The translations under genes were made by a program, and so were the position numbers. Positions 7,397 to 16,059 of a stretch of DNA of 60,762 nucleotides are shown one piece after another; position 1 is the first letter of the stretch, and the number at the start of each line of letters is the position of its first letter. The stretch is from the NCBI GenBank assembly GCA_946540735.1, contig CAMNIN010000016.1, positions 1-60,762 of the forward strand. Direction: 5' to 3'. The notes beneath the pieces were generated by a model. It saw only the letters and a program-made list of their open reading frames with translations, made no database searches and was not told the DNA's origin. Source of the DNA: an uncultured Prevotellaceae bacterium (GTDB lineage Bacteria > Bacteroidota > Bacteroidia > Bacteroidales > Bacteroidaceae).

Positions 7397-9127
7397 ATGA
7401 AATCGATCAGATATATTTTCATGTCGGCACTTGCTGCATTAGCTCTGTCTTCCTGCAGCGATAGTTTCCTGGACCATCCCGCCGACAACCGTACGGAAAT
7501 CGACACCGAGGACAAAGTCATCAAGCTACTGTCAAGTTCTTACCCCGGTGCGAACTACATGTGGGTGTGTGAGATTTCCAGCGACAACATTATCGACAAC
7601 CAGGCACCTCATTTGCCTACCAAGACCTGGGATCCCCAGATTCTCTCGCATTACAACTACTCCTCCTACGACCGGGCAGACGACCAGCTCTTCCGGTTTG
7701 AGCCGGCCACCCTGGCCACTTTCGGCGACTACGACCAGCCCGGTCAGATCTGGGAAGGTTTCTATGAGTCGGTGGCAGCATGTAACGCCGCACTCCAAGC
7801 CATCGACGAGATCGTGGCTAAAAGCGGGATGACTCCCAAGTTGAAGGCAGCCCGTGCTGAGGCGCTGCTGATCCGTGCCTACGACCACTTCTGCCTGGTC
7901 AATGTCTTCTGTCAGCCTTACAAGGACACGGAGACCAGCAAGAATGATCTGGGAATCCCCTACGTGACAGAAGTCGAGGATGTCGTGCAGAAAGAGTATA
8001 ACCGTGGCAATGTGGCTGACGTCTACGACCGGATACAGGCTGATCTGGAGGCTGGCATCGCCGATCTGGATGAGCAGATCTACCAGCATCCGAAGTGGCA
8101 CTTCAACGCCAATGCCGCCCATGCTTTCGCTGCCCGTTTCTACCTCTACAAGCGTGAGTATCAGAAGGTGATCGACCATGCCAATTTCGTGCTTGGCACC
8201 GACAACACCACCCTGCTCAATATGATGATGGATTATTCCGGACTGGCCGACGCTTCTTATAGTTCGGATTTCGCCAATGTCTGGCAGAATCCCTCGCAAA
8301 ACAACAACCTGATGCTCATCACGACGGGTTCGCTGATGCAGCGCCGCTCGCTGGGATACCGCTATTCCTGTGCCGGTCCTGCTGCACGTGACGTGTTCCT
8401 CATCTCCAGTGGTACGCATGCTTTCTGGCGCTCCTATTACATTTGTCCGTTGACTGCTGTTTCCGGAATGTTCGGCTACAGTTCGGCCGACTATGGTTAT
8501 TTCTCGGGCAAGATCGCCGAGCAGTTTGAGTACAGCGATAAAATCGCCGGTATCGGATTCCCCCATATCATCCATCGCGCTTTTACCGCCAACGAACTGT
8601 TGCTGGAGCGTGCCGAGGCTAAAATCATGCTCAAGCAATATGACGCAGGATGCGAGGACCTCTGCGCTTACTGGAACAACAGTTTCGAGAAATTCCCCGA
8701 GGCTGACCATACGTTCTATGAGTCGTATGTGAATGTGGCCACTAAGCAGATCATCGAGAACTGGTATTCCGACGCCTCTCATGGCAACTGCTTCCCCAAC
8801 TGGGATTTCACACAGCGCGTGAGCAGCAGTTTCGTGGTGCCCGCCGAGGCCACACCCTACATGAACTGTCTCAATGAGCTCCGCCGTTGGGAAACTTCCT
8901 TTGAGGGATTGCGCTTCTTCGACCTGAAACGCTGGGGCATTGAGTACAAGCACGTCTACAATGTGCATGCTGATGAGACCACACTGACGGTCGACGACCC
9001 GCGCCGTGCCATCGAGGTGCCTTGGGAGGTGATTTCCGCTGGAATGGAGACCTCACGCCCACAGACATCAGCCCACGCCAATTCCAATATCGTGTTGTTT
9101 GATGCCAAAGAATATAAAGCAGACTAA
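7397..9127 (+). CDS. SusD/RagB-family substrate-binding lipoprotein
   Basis: A 576-residue surface lipoprotein partner of the upstream SusC, acting as the lid over the barrel. The signal peptide ends in LSSC (lipid Cys about 19). The TPR-like helical scaffold shows the family hallmarks ALLIRAYDHFCLVNVFCQPY (about 154-173) and, near the C-terminus, LRRWETSFEGLRFFDLKRWG (about 495-514), where SusD proteins typically carry ERRxELxFEGxRxxDLxRW. No carbohydrate specificity can be read from the sequence. It is nine bases from the metallopeptidase gene. Confidence 0.94.
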   Translation: MKSIRYIFMSALAALALSSCSDSFLDHPADNRTEIDTEDKVIKLLSSSYPGANYMWVCEISSDNIIDNQAPHLPTKTWDPQILSHYNYSSYDRADDQLFRFEPATLATFGDYDQPGQIWEGFYESVAACNAALQAIDEIVAKSGMTPKLKAARAEALLIRAYDHFCLVNVFCQPYKDTETSKNDLGIPYVTEVEDVVQKEYNRGNVADVYDRIQADLEAGIADLDEQIYQHPKWHFNANAAHAFAARFYLYKREYQKVIDHANFVLGTDNTTLLNMMMDYSGLADASYSSDFANVWQNPSQNNNLMLITTGSLMQRRSLGYRYSCAGPAARDVFLISSGTHAFWRSYYICPLTAVSGMFGYSSADYGYFSGKIAEQFEYSDKIAGIGFPHIIHRAFTANELLLERAEAKIMLKQYDAGCEDLCAYWNNSFEKFPEADHTFYESYVNVATKQIIENWYSDASHGNCFPNWDFTQRVSSSFVVPAEATPYMNCLNELRRWETSFEGLRFFDLKRWGIEYKHVYNVHADETTLTVDDPRRAIEVPWEVISAGMETSRPQTSAHANSNIVLFDAKEYKAD

Positions 9128-9136
9128 AGGAGGGAA

Positions 9137-10348
9137 ATGAAGATGAAAAATAGATTGAACATACTTTTATTCTTTGCCATGTCATTCGTGGCAACTGGTT
9201 TCGTGTCCTGTTCGGATGATGATTTCGACCCGTCGATTTTCGACATCAAGGACTACCCACTCGACCGAACACAGTATTCCTTTCCGTTGGACACCTTCCT
9301 CAAGGTGAACTTCCTGGAGCCTTATAACGTCAAGTACATCTACCGTATGGAAGATATAGGGTCGGACATGACCAAGAACCTGACTCCCGCAGCTTATGAG
9401 AAGAGCGTGCAGTTGGCAGTTCTCTCCAAATATTTGTGGTATGATGTCTATGAGATGTATGGCACGCCCCTTTTCCTCAAGGAGAACAGTCCGCGCATCA
9501 TCCATGTTATTGGTTCGAAGAACCTCAACCCGAGCCAGGGCACCGAGGTGCTTGGTGTGGCTGAAGGCGGTCTGAAGATCACGCTCTACAATGCCAATGA
9601 CCTCAATCCGGCCAACATCGACCACATGAACGAGTACTTCTTCAAGACGATGCATCATGAGTTTGGCCATATCCTTGACCAGACCCATCTGCGCCCCACG
9701 GCATTCAATCTGATCTCAAGAGCGCAGTATGATGCCTCCACATGGACCAACCTGCCCGACTCCATGGCCGCAGGCCGCGGCTTCGTCTCACCCTATGCAG
9801 GCAGTGCTGCCGGAGAGGACTGGGTGGAGGTCCTGGCCAACTACATCACCCGCGATACGCTGAGTTGGGCTGCCCTCATGCGTGCTGCCGCTTTCGAATG
9901 GGAAGAGGTGGACATGACATTGAGCGATTACAACAAGAGGGCCAAGGGAGCCAACCTCGACACAGTGGGCTACTTCCGTCAGCACGACAATGGAGAGGAG
10001 AAAGTCTACCGCAAGGTATGTGCCCGCAATGCCGATGACAATGTCGCACTGGATGAAAACGGCCACGTGCAATGGCTCAACCGCACTGGTGTACATGGCG
10101 ACGAGATCATCAAGCAGAAGCTCGAGATGGTGGGCGCTTGGCTGAAAGACAATTGGAACATCAATATCGAGGACTTGCGTCGTGAGGTGCAGAAGCGCCA
10201 GTTTGTGACCAATCCCGACGGTACGTTCCAATTCGATAACCGTGGCCGGCTCATCAACCGCCTGATGCAACCTTCCGAGGAGGATCCCTCCATCACCACC
10301 ATGGAGTATCTCACCAAGTGGGTCACCAATTACAAGAGTTTACAATAA
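9137..10348 (+). CDS. Lipoprotein zinc metallopeptidase (Mx1-like, PF15890 type)
   Basis: A 403-residue predicted surface lipoprotein (lipobox FVSC, Cys about 26) with a zinc-protease motif MHHEFGHILDQTH (HExxH at about residues 174-178). It resembles the putative zinc-binding metallopeptidase family found beside SusC/D pairs in Bacteroidota. Glu in HEFGH would be the general base; the third zinc ligand is not obvious. It starts at either of two ATGs six bases apart; the first is given. As the third gene of a SusC/D operon it probably trims or releases a protein substrate for import, but a structural role in the outer-membrane complex is also possible. Confidence 0.82.
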   Translation: MKMKNRLNILLFFAMSFVATGFVSCSDDDFDPSIFDIKDYPLDRTQYSFPLDTFLKVNFLEPYNVKYIYRMEDIGSDMTKNLTPAAYEKSVQLAVLSKYLWYDVYEMYGTPLFLKENSPRIIHVIGSKNLNPSQGTEVLGVAEGGLKITLYNANDLNPANIDHMNEYFFKTMHHEFGHILDQTHLRPTAFNLISRAQYDASTWTNLPDSMAAGRGFVSPYAGSAAGEDWVEVLANYITRDTLSWAALMRAAAFEWEEVDMTLSDYNKRAKGANLDTVGYFRQHDNGEEKVYRKVCARNADDNVALDENGHVQWLNRTGVHGDEIIKQKLEMVGAWLKDNWNINIEDLRREVQKRQFVTNPDGTFQFDNRGRLINRLMQPSEEDPSITTMEYLTKWVTNYKSLQ

Positions 10349-10364
10349 TCAAGACATCTCCGAT

Positions 10365-11744
10365 ATGAAAAAGATATATTGCATTTCACTGATTCTGGCC
10401 ACTTCCCTGGCATTCACCTCATGTGTGAAGGAAGAAGACGATATCTTTGGCAAGACCGCTGCCGAGCGGCTCAATGAGGCCAGTGACCTGTATTCGGGCA
10501 GACTGATGGCCTCGCATAACGGTTGGGCCATGCAGCTCTATCCCACCACGCAGAACGAGTATCCCTACGGCAACGGCTACCTGCTTCTCTGCCGGTTTAA
10601 TGCCGACCATTCGGTGAACGTCTCCATGGACAATGTGTTCTCCAACAACCAATACGCAGAGGACACCTCGTTGTGGGAGGTCATCACCGACAATGGACCG
10701 GTGCTGTCGTTCAATTCCTACAACAAGTGCCTGCATGCTTTCAGCGACCCCTATGACCTGTCTTTCACGGGTGATGAGAACCAAGCCAACAATGAGACGG
10801 GCACAGGTGCCGAGGGAGACTATGAGTTTATCATCGTCGATGCCCCGGAGGATGCCTCATACATGATGCTCAAAGGCAAGAAGCGTGGCACCTACAACCT
10901 GCTTACCCCCATTGAGGAAGGTGTGCAATACGCCGATTACCTGGCCGACGTGAAAGCCTTCCAGAACAAGATGTTCGCTGCCAATGCCCCCACGTTCAAC
11001 GTGTTCCACCTCGGCGACAGCCTCTACAAGATGACGGGTGCCAATGACGGTATTCCCAATATCTACCCTTACGATGGCGACGAGATCATCGATGAGAGTT
11101 TCAATGCTTTCCTCATCACCAAGCGTGGCGACAGCTACTACCTGCGTTTCCGCGACGAGGTGGATGAGAACGTGCAGGAGTTTGTCTACAAGCCCGAAGA
11201 GGACATCTTCCAGTCTGAGGCATATCCCAATTATTTCATCGAGGGCGACAACCCGCTGCGTTTCTTCAGCAATACACTGGGCAACGCTTCTTTCAAATGG
11301 GTGGTCTATGAGCAGTCCGACAAGACAGCCCCGATGTTCCAGACTCTGGCCAGTCAACTCGAGGCCACCTCGTCGAAGAACGTCAAGATCGCCCTGGAAC
11401 AGGTGCTGATCTCCACGTTGGCCGACCGCATCGTGCTGCAAGTGGCTTATACTTCGAAGGTGGCCAAGCAGGGAACACTTCACAAGCAGTTCTATTATGC
11501 CTTTAATGCCGAGACAAGCGGCGATGCACTCAAACTGACTTATGTCGAGCCGACAGGCAAGAATACAGAGGAAATCAGTGCCTCGGGCAATGCTTTGAAC
11601 ACTTTCTCGGCTTTGAACGAAATTATCTCTTTCCTCGGTCAGAATCTGCGAGTGGACGGTGCAGACACGCGGTTCAACCTGAACAACGTGAAACTCATCT
11701 CCTCATCCGATGCGGATGCCTGGATCAATGTGAAGGCAAATTAA
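10365..11744 (+). CDS. DUF4302 lipoprotein
   Basis: A 459-residue lipoprotein (signal ending FTSC, Cys about 20) with the N-terminal pattern typical of DUF4302 (PF14135): a conserved AAERLNEASDLYSGRLMAS stretch followed by NGWAMQLYP and GGxxx-like beta segments. The rest is predicted all-beta. Function is unknown. In other Bacteroidota, as far as I recall, DUF4302 genes follow SusC, SusD and a zinc metallopeptidase in the same order as here. This supports a dedicated outer-membrane uptake complex in which it is an accessory surface subunit. Confidence 0.78.
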   Translation: MKKIYCISLILATSLAFTSCVKEEDDIFGKTAAERLNEASDLYSGRLMASHNGWAMQLYPTTQNEYPYGNGYLLLCRFNADHSVNVSMDNVFSNNQYAEDTSLWEVITDNGPVLSFNSYNKCLHAFSDPYDLSFTGDENQANNETGTGAEGDYEFIIVDAPEDASYMMLKGKKRGTYNLLTPIEEGVQYADYLADVKAFQNKMFAANAPTFNVFHLGDSLYKMTGANDGIPNIYPYDGDEIIDESFNAFLITKRGDSYYLRFRDEVDENVQEFVYKPEEDIFQSEAYPNYFIEGDNPLRFFSNTLGNASFKWVVYEQSDKTAPMFQTLASQLEATSSKNVKIALEQVLISTLADRIVLQVAYTSKVAKQGTLHKQFYYAFNAETSGDALKLTYVEPTGKNTEEISASGNALNTFSALNEIISFLGQNLRVDGADTRFNLNNVKLISSSDADAWINVKAN

Positions 11745-11768
11745 TTATTCACTTTTAAACCATAGATT

Positions 11769-13565
11769 ATGAGAAAACTTTTATTCCTTTCTATCGCACT
11801 CTCATGTGCGCTTTCTGGCAGTGCCCAAAAAGCTGATCTGAAGGATGGATTCATCACCAAGCAGCAGATCGTGGACATGCCAAACCAGAAAATGGAGCGG
11901 GCCGCCGAGGTCAAGGGGATTGGCCCCAACCGTACTGTCGCCAACAGCGTGTATTACACGATTCCTGGCGCATTGTTCGCTGGATGGACGACTGAAGGCA
12001 ATGGCTACAAATACTCCATGGCTGTCGTTCCTCCCTTCGTCGATGTCACTTATGCCAATCAAATGACTGACAAGAGCCGCTACATGTGGGAAATCAGTGC
12101 CGAAGAAGTGAGTGATGTCACAGAAGCTGCAGAGGAAAACGGCGATTTTATTTCCAACTATACTCCCGGAGGAATGTATTATCCCCTAATTCTCGTCTCT
12201 CCTCGGGCCAATGTGACTTATCAGTTCAATGAGGAGAACTATTGGGTGAGGACAGAATCAGGTAGTACAGCAAATGATCTTTCCATGGTGGTCGCTACCA
12301 ACCAGATTGGAGAAAACACCCTGATGATGACCGCCACCGACCTTCATGGATCCCGTCTGTCGGGCAACACCTATGCTCGCAACACACTCTCCGGCTGGGG
12401 TTTCCTGAGCACAGACTTCTTGTTCGGCTCTGGTAGTGTGAGCGGTTCTCCCGCCTGGGGCTTCGAGCAGACCTACAATCCTCTGCTTGCTCCGTTGGCA
12501 CTCGATGATGTCCGCCTCCAGGGCCTCACTTACAATGAGTATGGTCCTATCCCCGACGGCAAGTCGCTGAAGGCTTACATCCTCACTGTTGACACACTGA
12601 CCGACGAGACCACTGTGGTGGCCACTCTCGAGGCACTTTCCAGCGATACCATTGATTTTAAAGACGCATCTCCAAAATGGGGAAGCAAAGATGAGAATGC
12701 CAATAAGACCGCTTATTTCGGTGAGTTGATTTATCGCAACGCAGAGAAATTCGTCGACCCGTTTGGAAACGAGACCCCGCTGCCCATCGCAGTTCCTGCA
12801 GGCAAAGTGTGGCGCATCCAGTTTGAGGGTTTGAATGACGAAGGGGTGAACCTCGGTGTCTATGGTGTGATCAACGGCGAGGTGGAGAGCACCTATATCG
12901 AGCCGGGTTATATCCTGACCGAGGATGGTCATGCTTATACATTCCAGAGTTCCATCAGTCCTTATGTCTCTCTGAACGGCCAGTATGAGATGATCGATGT
13001 GGTCTCTCGTGATTTCCTGACCGCTGAGTCCCAAGACGGATTCCCCGCAGAGCAGTTCAAGGGTTGGAACGTTCTCCGTGTCTCCAACGACGGCCAGGAG
13101 GTCTTCACTGAGGGCATGAGCGGAACAGACTACGACATGGGTTGTGCTTTCGTGGGCACCACTAAACCTTGGTTTGACGAGGATGAGTTCCCCAACTATG
13201 ATGTGGACGAGGAGACCTTGCCCGACTGGATTGAGAGCATTCAGGTTGACGTCTCAGAATATGAGAAGGATAACATCACGGGCTATAACCTCGTTGTTCC
13301 GGTTTGCCAGCCTCTTCCCGCAGGTGTGACTGGCCGTATGGCTGAGATCGACATCGTCGGTAGCGCCGGTATCACGGGCAACAACAAGATCATCGTTCTC
13401 CAGGGTGATGCTCAGTATGACGGTACTGGTATCGCTGAGGTCAACAATGATGCTTCTCGTACCAACCGCAGCAAGAACCTCTACAATACTGTTGGACAGC
13501 GTATCTCCACAGCTGCTAAGGGTCAGATCTTCATCAAGAACGGTATGAAGTTCATCAAGAAGTAA
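11769..13565 (+). CDS. Large secreted protein with short T9SS-like C-terminal tail
   Basis: A 598-residue protein with a Sec signal peptide (cleavage near SGSAQ, residue 20) and no recognised catalytic motif. The C-terminus, LYNTVGQRISTAAKGQIFIK followed by NGMKFIKK, resembles the terminal strand of type IX secretion signals (consensus GxxVxxxxxxxGIYivnGkkvvvK) found on many Prevotella exoproteins. It closes the SusC/D operon (24 bases after the DUF4302 gene), so it may be the secreted component that captures or presents the imported substrate. Nothing in it identifies a ligand. Its 3' end faces the M6 protease gene, which carries a tail of the same type. Confidence 0.7.
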   Translation: MRKLLFLSIALSCALSGSAQKADLKDGFITKQQIVDMPNQKMERAAEVKGIGPNRTVANSVYYTIPGALFAGWTTEGNGYKYSMAVVPPFVDVTYANQMTDKSRYMWEISAEEVSDVTEAAEENGDFISNYTPGGMYYPLILVSPRANVTYQFNEENYWVRTESGSTANDLSMVVATNQIGENTLMMTATDLHGSRLSGNTYARNTLSGWGFLSTDFLFGSGSVSGSPAWGFEQTYNPLLAPLALDDVRLQGLTYNEYGPIPDGKSLKAYILTVDTLTDETTVVATLEALSSDTIDFKDASPKWGSKDENANKTAYFGELIYRNAEKFVDPFGNETPLPIAVPAGKVWRIQFEGLNDEGVNLGVYGVINGEVESTYIEPGYILTEDGHAYTFQSSISPYVSLNGQYEMIDVVSRDFLTAESQDGFPAEQFKGWNVLRVSNDGQEVFTEGMSGTDYDMGCAFVGTTKPWFDEDEFPNYDVDEETLPDWIESIQVDVSEYEKDNITGYNLVVPVCQPLPAGVTGRMAEIDIVGSAGITGNNKIIVLQGDAQYDGTGIAEVNNDASRTNRSKNLYNTVGQRISTAAKGQIFIKNGMKFIKK

Positions 13566-13592
13566 CCAGACTTCCATTGCTTTACAGCATAT

Positions 13593-13635
13593 AACAAGAA
13601 ATCCCTTCTGCATTCCGCAGAAGGGATTTCTTGTT
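13593..13635. terminator. Bidirectional intrinsic terminator
   Basis: A perfect 19-bp inverted repeat (13593-13611 with 13617-13635, loop ATTCC) lies between two convergent genes. Its ends carry AACAAGAAA/TTTCTTGTT, giving modest U-rich ends in both directions. It separates the SusC/D operon from the M6 protease gene. Confidence 0.8.
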
Positions 13636-13704
13636 GTCGGAGTGATGTCAAAGAAACACACAGTTCGCGAGGTATCCCATGGCTTGGTGCCTTGCGCTCA
13701 TGCT

Positions 13705-15807
13705 TTATTTCACGACCACTTTCTTGCCATTGACGATATAAATGCCTTTACCCATCTGGCTCTTGTTCACTTTCTGTCCCGTGATGGTATAGACCTCACG
13801 GCTTGTATTCGTGGATTTGGCGATGACAGGGAGGATGGCATCGGTGGATTTCTTGTAAATCTGGATGTTGTCACCGTCTGTGTTGTAACAGGCGAAGGAA
13901 GAGGATTCCACGTTGTAGCGGAGGTTGCGGTTGACGTTCCTGGACTGGAATGAGATTTTCGCATTGCCGTCGGTGATGTCGATGCTGCACGTGGCGTTGG
14001 TGCCGGGCTTGCTGGTGGTGTTGAGTTTTGTGCCGGAGTTTGTGGCCGTGAGGTACGACCCGTCGACTTGCAGCCCCCAGAAGCCTGATGTGGTCTTTTT
14101 CAGGGCGATTTTTTGTGTGTTGTCCTCTATCATGACTGTGGCTGTATTCTCGACACCGATGCATGCACCAAGCCGCACTTCTGTTGTCTGATTGACGCTC
14201 ATGGCCATTGCGTCAGCGGCATTGACGAGGATGATTGTGTCGCCCTCCTGCAGTTGGGCAGCGTCATCCACCTTGGTAAACAGCTCGCCTGTTGTGGGCC
14301 TGTAAGTGTAGGCAGCGTCGTTCCCCTTGAAATTGAAGGAAATCGTGCGGTCGCTGTGCATCATGATTTTGTAGATGGGCGCATCGTTGCAGGTCGACTT
14401 GTTGAAGTAGGTCCATGTCGGCACATTGATGATGCTGCTGCCATAGAGGTTGGATGGTGATGCTGAGTAATAAAGGGTTCCGTTGTCGGCTGTCACCACC
14501 ATGGCCCGTTTGGAGGCTTTCACATTATTGAGCGTGTTAAGGTTCCATTGGTTGCGGTTATAGGCGATCCGTGTCACCAGCAGTCCTGTTCCCTGTTCCG
14601 GGAAATACCAAGTTCCTGTCTGCCTGTTCTCGAAGATGAAATACTCCTTCTCGTCGGACGGGTTGCGGAAGAGCACTGCGGGGACGCTGCCTTCCACGCA
14701 GGGATCCCCCAGAACGACCCCTTGCGGTTCGGTGAGTTCGGGGATTTTCAGCCATCCGAGGTAGCTCCGTTCATAAGCGGTGTAGCCGATGGGAGCGCGC
14801 CCGTTATTGATGTTGCAGCCCGTGTCCATGATGCTCCAGTTGCCGAAGGGTGATTCATCCTTGTAGCTATAGTTGGTGCAATAGAAATCCGGCAATCCCA
14901 ATCCGTGGCCGAACTCATGGCAGAAGGTTCCGATGCCGTCGAGTCCTCCGTAGTAGCTCAGTTCGTTGCCGACGAAATACGATTTGAATGCGAAACCGCT
15001 CATGCGCGATGTATACGAATTGAGGTCAAGTTGGTGAGGCCAGATGGTGTTCTCGTCGTTGGAACTGGCCTCGCCTCTGCCCGCATAGATGAAACTTACC
15101 AGGGGCACGCTGTTGCCGACGTAGTATTGAGAAAAATCGACACCCTGCTGCACTGCGAGGGCTATGGCTTCCCTCACCATGCTCATCACGTTTTTGTCGT
15201 TGCCGTCTTCGTCGTTGCTGCCGTATTCCGCATAGCCTTTGGTCAGTGTCACTTGTGCCACGACAGGAAAGGAGGGGGTGAACATGCCAAAACTTTGACT
15301 GGCGAAGTAGTCTTTGGCCGATCCCACGCATCCGGACTCGTCGCTGTAGCCAGGTTCATTGAAGTAACGGTCCATTTTCTCGATGTCATTCGCTTCCTTA
15401 AAGGTGACATCGGCGAAATTGACAAGGATGACAGGAATCGTCACGGCTCCGATGCTGTTGACCGAACCCATGCCGCTCTTGCCATATTCCCCAAGTCCGT
15501 CTTCGGTGGAGGCGACGTGGCTGTGGAGCGGTCCGTTTGCCCCCCTCATCCGAGCCTTGTTAGACTCTGCTTGGCGGAGGATTTCCTCCATGTCTTTACT
15601 GACAAAACGGCCTTTGTCGTTTCGGGTGAAGCACTGACCGTTCTCGGCTCTCCAGAAGTGCATGTACTCGTTGCCTCTGAGTTCCACGTTGATCCGGCTG
15701 CCGTCATCCAGCGTGATTGTCCGCCAGATGCCTCGCTGGGCGGGGATGGCACTCATGACCAGCGCATTGGCTGCGAGGAAAGAGGATAGTAGAAATTTTC
15801 TCATCAT
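13705..15807 (-). CDS. Secreted M6-family zinc metalloprotease with T9SS-like tail
   Basis: A 700-residue exported protease. After the signal peptide (about residues 1-21) comes a propeptide-like region, then the catalytic domain with FCHEFGHGLGLPDFY (HExxHxxGxxD, about 294-308) and the downstream SIMDTG met-turn (about 325-330). These are the features of M6 (immune-inhibitor-A-like) peptidases. The region after about residue 560 is beta-rich and ends in VYTITGQKVNKSQMGKGIYI followed by VNGKKVVVK, a type IX-like sorting tail. It is convergent with the SusC/D operon, which itself encodes a metallopeptidase. A role in producing peptides for that transporter is plausible but unproven. Confidence 0.9.
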   Translation of the reverse strand: MMRKFLLSSFLAANALVMSAIPAQRGIWRTITLDDGSRINVELRGNEYMHFWRAENGQCFTRNDKGRFVSKDMEEILRQAESNKARMRGANGPLHSHVASTEDGLGEYGKSGMGSVNSIGAVTIPVILVNFADVTFKEANDIEKMDRYFNEPGYSDESGCVGSAKDYFASQSFGMFTPSFPVVAQVTLTKGYAEYGSNDEDGNDKNVMSMVREAIALAVQQGVDFSQYYVGNSVPLVSFIYAGRGEASSNDENTIWPHQLDLNSYTSRMSGFAFKSYFVGNELSYYGGLDGIGTFCHEFGHGLGLPDFYCTNYSYKDESPFGNWSIMDTGCNINNGRAPIGYTAYERSYLGWLKIPELTEPQGVVLGDPCVEGSVPAVLFRNPSDEKEYFIFENRQTGTWYFPEQGTGLLVTRIAYNRNQWNLNTLNNVKASKRAMVVTADNGTLYYSASPSNLYGSSIINVPTWTYFNKSTCNDAPIYKIMMHSDRTISFNFKGNDAAYTYRPTTGELFTKVDDAAQLQEGDTIILVNAADAMAMSVNQTTEVRLGACIGVENTATVMIEDNTQKIALKKTTSGFWGLQVDGSYLTATNSGTKLNTTSKPGTNATCSIDITDGNAKISFQSRNVNRNLRYNVESSSFACYNTDGDNIQIYKKSTDAILPVIAKSTNTSREVYTITGQKVNKSQMGKGIYIVNGKKVVVK

Positions 15808-15875
15808 GATGGTTTTATAGGGATTGTTATTTCTCGAATGCGTTGATACTGTCTGTTATCATCGTATTTAACATG

Positions 15876-15883
15876 CAAATATA
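15876..15883 (-). promoter_or_regulatory. Putative -7 element for the M6 protease gene
   Basis: TATATTTG on the minus strand matches TAnnTTTG. It would start transcription near 15870, about 63 nt before the ATG. No clear TTTG sits at the expected -33 distance, so the call is tentative. Confidence 0.4.
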
Positions 15884-16000
15884 TACTTTTTATATGGATT
15901 TGAGCCTATGTTTTCATTGTTTTTATCTCAAAAACACATTTTATAAGGATATCATCAGAAATTTTTACCATAAGAAGTTCGCTTTCCGAATAAAAAGCAC

Positions 16001-16008
16001 TACCTTTG
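16001..16008 (+). promoter_or_regulatory. Putative -7 element for the sugar porter
   Basis: TACCTTTG matches TAnnTTTG, with a degenerate TTCG (15978-15981) in roughly the -33 place. The predicted leader is about 46 nt. No operator-like repeat is visible. Confidence 0.45.
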
Positions 16009-16059
16009 CTCATCATTACTGCATGTTGCTGACATCATCAACTTAAAATCCTATACATC

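Noticed and set aside
7532..8968. Open frame of 478 codons on the minus strand inside the susD gene.
   Set aside because: It is the antisense shadow of a clear SusD reading frame; there is no promoter and the protein shows only reverse-complement codon bias. The same applies to long antisense frames at 5281-6198, 17665-18726, 18632-19846 and, on the plus strand, 32423-33778.
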